A DNA stretch of 9,640 bases from an uncultured Spirochaetia bacterium (GTDB lineage Bacteria > Spirochaetota > UBA6919), in the NCBI GenBank assembly GCA_913053665.1, contig CAJXGR010000099.1, positions 1 through 9,640 on the forward strand. The letters are read 5' to 3'. Under the pieces are notes generated by a model. The model saw only the letters and a program-made list of their open reading frames with translations. It had not been told where the DNA came from and did no database searches. A program made the translations under genes and the position numbers. Below, in pieces: positions 6,339 through 9,640 of this stretch. The stretch's first letter is position 1. Each line of letters starts with the position of its first letter.

Positions 6339-7292
6339 ATGAACCAGGTACAATTCAAGCAAAAGCATTTATTAGGATTGGCAGAACTAAGCAAGGAAGA
6401 AATCGAGTTGATTCTTTCTACCGCTGTTCCAATGAAGCAGATATTTACCCGTTCCGTCAAGAAAGTCCCTGTATTACGGGGGAAAACGGTTGTTAACCTC
6501 TTTTATGAACCTTCCACACGAACCAGAACATCCTTTGAAATAGCCGCCAAGCGTCTCAGTGCAGACGTCATTAATGTGACCCCATCAACCAGCAGTATCT
6601 CTAAGGGTGAGAGTCTTGTAGACACTGCCAAAACCCTTGAGGCCATGAACTCAGACATTATTGTTGTACGACATAAGGCCTCAGGGGCGCCTCACTTCCT
6701 TGCCCGTCGAGCCTCTTCTCCCATCATCAATGGGGGAGATGGTTTTCATGAACACCCTTCTCAGGCATTGTTAGACCTGTTTACTATAAAAGAGAAGAAA
6801 GGGGATATCAAGGATTTAAAGATCGCTATTGTTGGGGACATCCTTCATAGCAGGGTATCCAGGTCAGATATCATTGGTATTCATAAGCTGGGCGGCGAAG
6901 TGAGAGTCGTGGGGCCCCCAACACTCATTCCTAAAGACATAGAGAAGCTGGGTTGCAGTGTATATCACAGATTAGAAGATGCTTTAGAGGGAATCGATGT
7001 GATCTATTGCTTAAGGATACAGACTGAGCGCCAAACACATAAGCTATTCCCTTCTGTCACAGAGTATACGCGACTGTATGCTATCAACGAAGCAAGGCTG
7101 AAACTGGCCAAAAAGGATGCTATCGTGATGCATCCTGGTCCCATGAACAGAGGAATCGAGCTGTCAGCCGACGTGGCCTACAGCGATCGATCGACGATCA
7201 CTGAACAGGTCACCAATGGGATTGCTATCCGGATGGCGATCTTTTTCCTATTGTTAGGAGGGGGTAGAAGTGTCCAGGAAATTACTGATTAA
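6339..7292 (+). CDS. pyrB: aspartate carbamoyltransferase catalytic subunit
   Basis: This 317-residue protein catalyses carbamoyl phosphate + aspartate to carbamoyl aspartate, the committed step of UMP synthesis. Seen here are the carbamoyl-phosphate loop FYEPSTRTRTSFE (55-67), Lys89 in SISKGES, EHPSQALLDL (138-147, with His139), LRIQTER (225-231), and HPGPMNRGIE (265-274). The length matches the family and both domains are complete. No regulatory PyrI subunit gene lies nearby, and the Bacillus-like gene order suggests an unregulated trimer, which is an inference. ATG 6339 has only a weak SD; it overlaps a dead ATG-AAA-TGA at 6334, so the start may rely on coupling to pyrR, which ends 16 nt earlier. 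The 3' end overlaps pyrC by 23 nt, and the pyrC SD (AGGAGGGGG, 7256-7264) lies inside it. Confidence 0.96.
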   Translation: MNQVQFKQKHLLGLAELSKEEIELILSTAVPMKQIFTRSVKKVPVLRGKTVVNLFYEPSTRTRTSFEIAAKRLSADVINVTPSTSSISKGESLVDTAKTLEAMNSDIIVVRHKASGAPHFLARRASSPIINGGDGFHEHPSQALLDLFTIKEKKGDIKDLKIAIVGDILHSRVSRSDIIGIHKLGGEVRVVGPPTLIPKDIEKLGCSVYHRLEDALEGIDVIYCLRIQTERQTHKLFPSVTEYTRLYAINEARLKLAKKDAIVMHPGPMNRGIELSADVAYSDRSTITEQVTNGIAIRMAIFFLLLGGGRSVQEITD

Positions 7293-8583
7293 AGGGGGAA
7301 TCGTGGTTTGTCCAGCCCAAAACATTGAAGAGAAGCTGGATATACTGGTTGAGGGGGAACGAATCATTGGCCTTAAAAAGGATATACGGGACAAAGAGGC
7401 CAAAACCCTGGATGTCAAAGGAAAGCTGGTGACACCGGGATGGATTGACATGCACTGCCATCTGAGGGAGCCTGGGCGTGAGGATATTGGGACCATAGAA
7501 TCGGGGTCAAAGAGCGCGGCCGCTGGGGGTTACACATCAATTGCCTGCATGCCCAACACGGATCCCGTTGTGGACAACCAAATGGGTATAGAATATATCT
7601 TATCAAGAGCCAAAGCCGTAGGATTTATCCACCTACTCCCCATTGGAGCTCTCACTAAAGGGCTGAATGGGGAAGAGTTAACGGAGATATCCACATTAGT
7701 GGAAGCAGGAGCCGTTGCTCTATCCGATGATGAGAATAGTATCATGGACTCCTATCTGATGAGACGGGCTTTAGAGTACATGACTATGTTTGATATACCT
7801 ATCATAGCCCATTGTGAGGATCGTAACCTATCAGAGGAAGGCTGTGTCAATGAAGGCCTGGTCTCCACCATGATGGGCTTTCGGGGGATTCCATCGATCG
7901 CTGAGGAGATCATGGTTTCTCGGGATATTATCCTCACCGAATTCACTCAGTCCAGACTTCACATGGCCCACGTGAGCACTAAAGCATCCGTCGAGCTGAT
8001 TAGAAAAGCAAAGGCGGAGGGCGTTCGGGTCACCAGCGAAGTCACTCCCCACCATTTCACCTTAACAGATACTGACATCCTTGAATCAAACTACAATACC
8101 CACTTTAAGGTTTCTCCACCCCTTCGCAGTAAAGAAGATCAGCATGCTGTAATCGAAGGGCTCAAGGATGGGACAATCGACACCATTGCGACAGATCATA
8201 ATCCCTGGCTGGATATGGAAAAAGACGTCGAATTCATCCACGCCCCTTTTGGGATCATTAGCATAGAGACCGCCTTACCTCTCATCTTCACCAGATTAAT
8301 CACCCCAAAGCATTTGACTCTAATGGAAGCGATAGCCAAGGTCACCTGTAACCCTGCCGGGATATTAAACTTGTCAAAAGGCACTCTTTCCAAAGGCTCT
8401 GTAGCGGACATTACTGTGATTGACCCTCACATGGAACTCTCTATCACTCAGGACTTTTTCCATTCGATCAGTAAGAACTCTCCATTCATAGGGCAAACGA
8501 TGAAGGGATTTGCTGTCTATACCCTTGTGGAGGGGGAGATCGTCTTTGATCGACATGAGAACACCTTCTACAAAAGGCATTAA
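7270..8583 (+). CDS. pyrC: dihydroorotase, class I (altered substrate-contact residues)
   Basis: This 437-residue zinc amidohydrolase closes carbamoyl aspartate to dihydroorotate. It starts at GTG 7270 behind the strong SD AGGAGGGGG, inside the end of pyrB. Metal ligands expected for class I enzymes are all present: His62 and His64 (DMHCHLREPG), Asp154 (ALSDDE), His181 (IIAHCED), His234 (HMAHVST), and Asp309, which is also the catalytic base (ATDHNPW). Arg66 and Asn96 (MPNTDP) for substrate binding are also intact, as is Phe327-Gly328 (APFG). Two positions differ from the common pattern: the usual DHAPH reads DHNPW, so the substrate-contacting His is Trp313, and the Asn of the usual NPPLR is Ser282. 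It still looks like a working enzyme, but those contacts are worth modelling. It ends the pyr cluster, and a 51-bp palindrome follows 35 nt after the stop. Confidence 0.93.
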   Translation: MSRKLLIKGGIVVCPAQNIEEKLDILVEGERIIGLKKDIRDKEAKTLDVKGKLVTPGWIDMHCHLREPGREDIGTIESGSKSAAAGGYTSIACMPNTDPVVDNQMGIEYILSRAKAVGFIHLLPIGALTKGLNGEELTEISTLVEAGAVALSDDENSIMDSYLMRRALEYMTMFDIPIIAHCEDRNLSEEGCVNEGLVSTMMGFRGIPSIAEEIMVSRDIILTEFTQSRLHMAHVSTKASVELIRKAKAEGVRVTSEVTPHHFTLTDTDILESNYNTHFKVSPPLRSKEDQHAVIEGLKDGTIDTIATDHNPWLDMEKDVEFIHAPFGIISIETALPLIFTRLITPKHLTLMEAIAKVTCNPAGILNLSKGTLSKGSVADITVIDPHMELSITQDFFHSISKNSPFIGQTMKGFAVYTLVEGEIVFDRHENTFYKRH

Positions 8584-8618
8584 GTCTCGGCTTCATCAGA
8601 ACGGTTGCTTGTTGCAGA

Positions 8619-8669
8619 GTCGGGTTATCGTAGGGGCGGGTTTCAAACTCGCCCCTACGATAACCCGAC
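8619..8669. repeat. 51-bp near-perfect palindrome (MITE/REP-like)
   Basis: Two 25-nt arms (8619-8643 and 8645-8669) surround a single central C (8644). They are complementary at 24 of 25 positions, and the one mismatch would be a G-U pair in RNA. The core reads TAGGGGCGGGTTT on the left and AAACTCGCCCCTA on the right, flanked by TCGGGTTATCG and its complement. It lies between the convergent pyrC and HU/DUF4469 genes. There is no T-tract on either side, so a standard intrinsic terminator is not supported, though the hairpin could still stop or protect both transcripts. GC-rich palindromes with TAGGGG ends are known as dispersed intergenic repeats in many bacteria, and the right edge of this window carries related ones. 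Confidence 0.85.
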
Positions 8670-8697
8670 CCAATCCATCCATAATCGCCCTCCCCCA

Positions 8698-9414
8698 TTA
8701 TGCCAGAGTAAGGCTCACGCTGGTGGCAATCTTAAGGGGATAGGTTAAACTGTTCCCCATTCTGGATCTCACTTCCACTCGAACGGAATTCCCGGCTGTG
8801 CCTGTGACGTCCCCCTGAAAAGCGATCTTCAGGTCGCTGGACGAGGTGATTAGATTGGCGGCAATCTGAGTTTCGGATATAAGGGTATCGTTCACGATGA
8901 AGACTCCCTCATCGGCACGGCTGTTATCGAACTTGAGCCTCTCGCCGTTGATGTTGATCACACGGGTCATGGTGAAGCTTGTGTTGATGTTGTTGTTAAT
9001 AGTGTCAATCACCTCATTGACTTGGGGGATAATGGGAGGTGTTGCCTGTTTACTGACCGAGGCAATTCCTCTCAGTCTTTTCTTGAGCTGTTCGGACGTC
9101 CTTGTACCTATGTTCAGCTTATGCCTTAAGGGATCAAAGGAGTCTGAGCTGGTGGTAAAGATTCCTTCAACGCTTGGATAGAGTTGTACAAGGCCTTCGA
9201 TATTGATTCTTGCTCCCTTTGACAGGGCATCCAATACAACTTCTATGAGATCGGTGATGACGGCTTGGACATCCGCCTTGGTGACGGTTGAACCGCGATT
9301 GAGAATACTTTGAATGATCAGATCCGTGTTATAGGACAATGTTTCATCGACCTTCCCGGAAAAGCTTGTGGGAGTGGTTAAGGGATTTTCTCTGAGATAG
9401 TAGTTGATAGGCAT
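8698..9414 (-). CDS. HU-like DNA-binding protein with C-terminal DUF4469 (Ig-like) domain
   Basis: This 238-residue protein starts at ATG 9414 behind a strong AAGGAGG SD. The N-terminal half, about 1-120, is an HU/IHF-like domain: a helical part with TVTKADVQAVITDLIEVVLDAL (read over 43-64), then GARINIEGLVQLYPSVEGIF (67-86), where HU proteins form the DNA-embracing sheet, and a basic TRTSEQLKKRLRG stretch (104-116). A Pro-rich hinge (126-130) leads to about 147-238, which matches DUF4469: MTRVININGERLKF, then DEGVFIVND, alternating beta strands and a final SLTLA. Such fusions are common in Bacteroidetes and their relatives; their role is unproven, presumably nucleoid or DNA binding with a partner- or surface-interaction domain. 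There is no signal peptide. It converges on pyrC and no partner gene is visible nearby. Confidence 0.85.
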   Translation of the reverse strand: MPINYYLRENPLTTPTSFSGKVDETLSYNTDLIIQSILNRGSTVTKADVQAVITDLIEVVLDALSKGARINIEGLVQLYPSVEGIFTTSSDSFDPLRHKLNIGTRTSEQLKKRLRGIASVSKQATPPIIPQVNEVIDTINNNINTSFTMTRVININGERLKFDNSRADEGVFIVNDTLISETQIAANLITSSSDLKIAFQGDVTGTAGNSVRVEVRSRMGNSLTYPLKIATSVSLTLA

Positions 9415-9433
9415 AGGGCCTCCTTTTTGTTAA

Positions 9434-9455
9434 GGGCGAAGCCATAGGGCCGCCC
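9434..9455 (-). promoter_or_regulatory. hairpin in the leader of the HU/DUF4469 gene
   Basis: On the minus strand GGGCG-GCC (9455-9448) pairs with GGC-TT-CGCCC (9443-9434), an 8-bp stem with a two-base bulge and the loop CTAT. It ends 19 nt before the ATG and 10 nt before the SD core. The 9-mer GGCCCTATG occurs both in this hairpin and at the start codon. It may modulate ribosome access; function is not shown. Confidence 0.45.
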
Positions 9456-9583
9456 AAGTTGCTTATTGATAATAAACCGGGCAGACGCAGGAGTCTTTCC
9501 CTAATGATGATCACCATGAATATTTACTTTTGCCGACTCGTCACTAGTGTTCCTTCAATGCTTATTTGATGAATAGTCCTGGC
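9456..9583. other. intergenic region upstream of the HU/DUF4469 gene
   Basis: No gene is seen. It should contain the promoter of the HU/DUF4469 gene on the minus strand, but no pair of boxes close to consensus stands out. The best candidate is a GTGACG/TATTCA pair in the 9520-9550 region, which is weak. No tRNA or recognised riboswitch was identified. Confidence 0.4.
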
Positions 9584-9640
9584 AGGGGCAGACCCACGTG
9601 CCTGCCCTTGTGGAAGGGTGAACACACGGGTTCACCCCTA
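9584..9640. repeat. two adjacent GC-rich palindromes at the window edge
   Basis: The first has arms AGGGGCAG (9584-9591) and CTGCCCTT (9602-9609), with one G-T pair, around a loop that includes CACGTG. The second has perfect 8-nt arms GGGTGAAC (9616-9623) and GTTCACCC (9630-9637) around ACACGG. The second ends in CCCCTA at the window's last base, the same terminus as the palindrome at 8619-8669. They look like members of one dispersed repeat family, and the element may continue to the right. Confidence 0.65.

Noticed and set aside
8619..8669. Standard rho-independent terminator for pyrC or the HU/DUF4469 gene
   Set aside because: The hairpin is strong but no run of T follows on either strand.
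8486..8743. Overlapping reading frames across the palindrome on both strands
   Set aside because: They run through the repeat and the pyrC or HU coding ends, have no SD, and resemble no family.
1..9640. CRISPR arrays, tRNA or rRNA genes, transposases, phage genes
   Set aside because: No regular direct-repeat array, cloverleaf, rRNA-like stretch or recombinase motif was seen.

Overview
The window reads as ordinary bacterial chromosome: densely packed genes, moderately AT-rich, clear Shine-Dalgarno (SD) sequences, and TTGACA-like promoters. The taxon can only be guessed. The HU-like/DUF4469 DNA-binding protein and the short-LID adenylate kinase fit the FCB group (Bacteroidetes relatives, perhaps Neomarinimicrobiota). 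The GH57/DUF3536 protein and the SSB style also occur elsewhere, for example in spirochaetes. No phage, transposase, CRISPR array, tRNA or rRNA is visible.

Layout. (1) 1-1660, plus: the 3' part of a GH57-like/DUF3536 protein that begins outside the window. (2) 1673-4931, minus: a small secreted hypothetical protein with its own promoter, an SDR oxidoreductase coupled to a membrane-anchored YdcF/DUF218 protein, ridA, a decayed purM relic, and ssb. (3) 4932-5086: a divergent intergenic region carrying the adk promoter. (4) 5087-8583, plus: adk, then pyrR-pyrB-pyrC, packed as one probable operon. (5) 8584-8697: a near-perfect 51-bp palindrome between the convergent pyrC and HU/DUF4469 genes. (6) 8698-9414, minus: the HU/DUF4469 gene. 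(7) 9415-9640: its leader, followed by two more GC-rich palindromes at the window edge.

Functional picture. The core is nucleotide metabolism. PyrB and PyrC carry out the second and third steps of UMP synthesis, PyrR is the PRPP-binding uracil-responsive regulator, and Adk balances adenine nucleotides. RidA clears reactive enamine/imine intermediates. Between ridA and ssb lies the wreck of a purine-synthesis gene, purM: its N-terminal piece is joined out of frame to a central piece, and the C-terminal half is gone.

Nothing here is convincingly a new multi-gene system. The points most worth a second look are the purM relic, the palindromic repeat family, two changes at conserved substrate-contact positions of PyrC, and an SSB without the acidic C-terminal tip.
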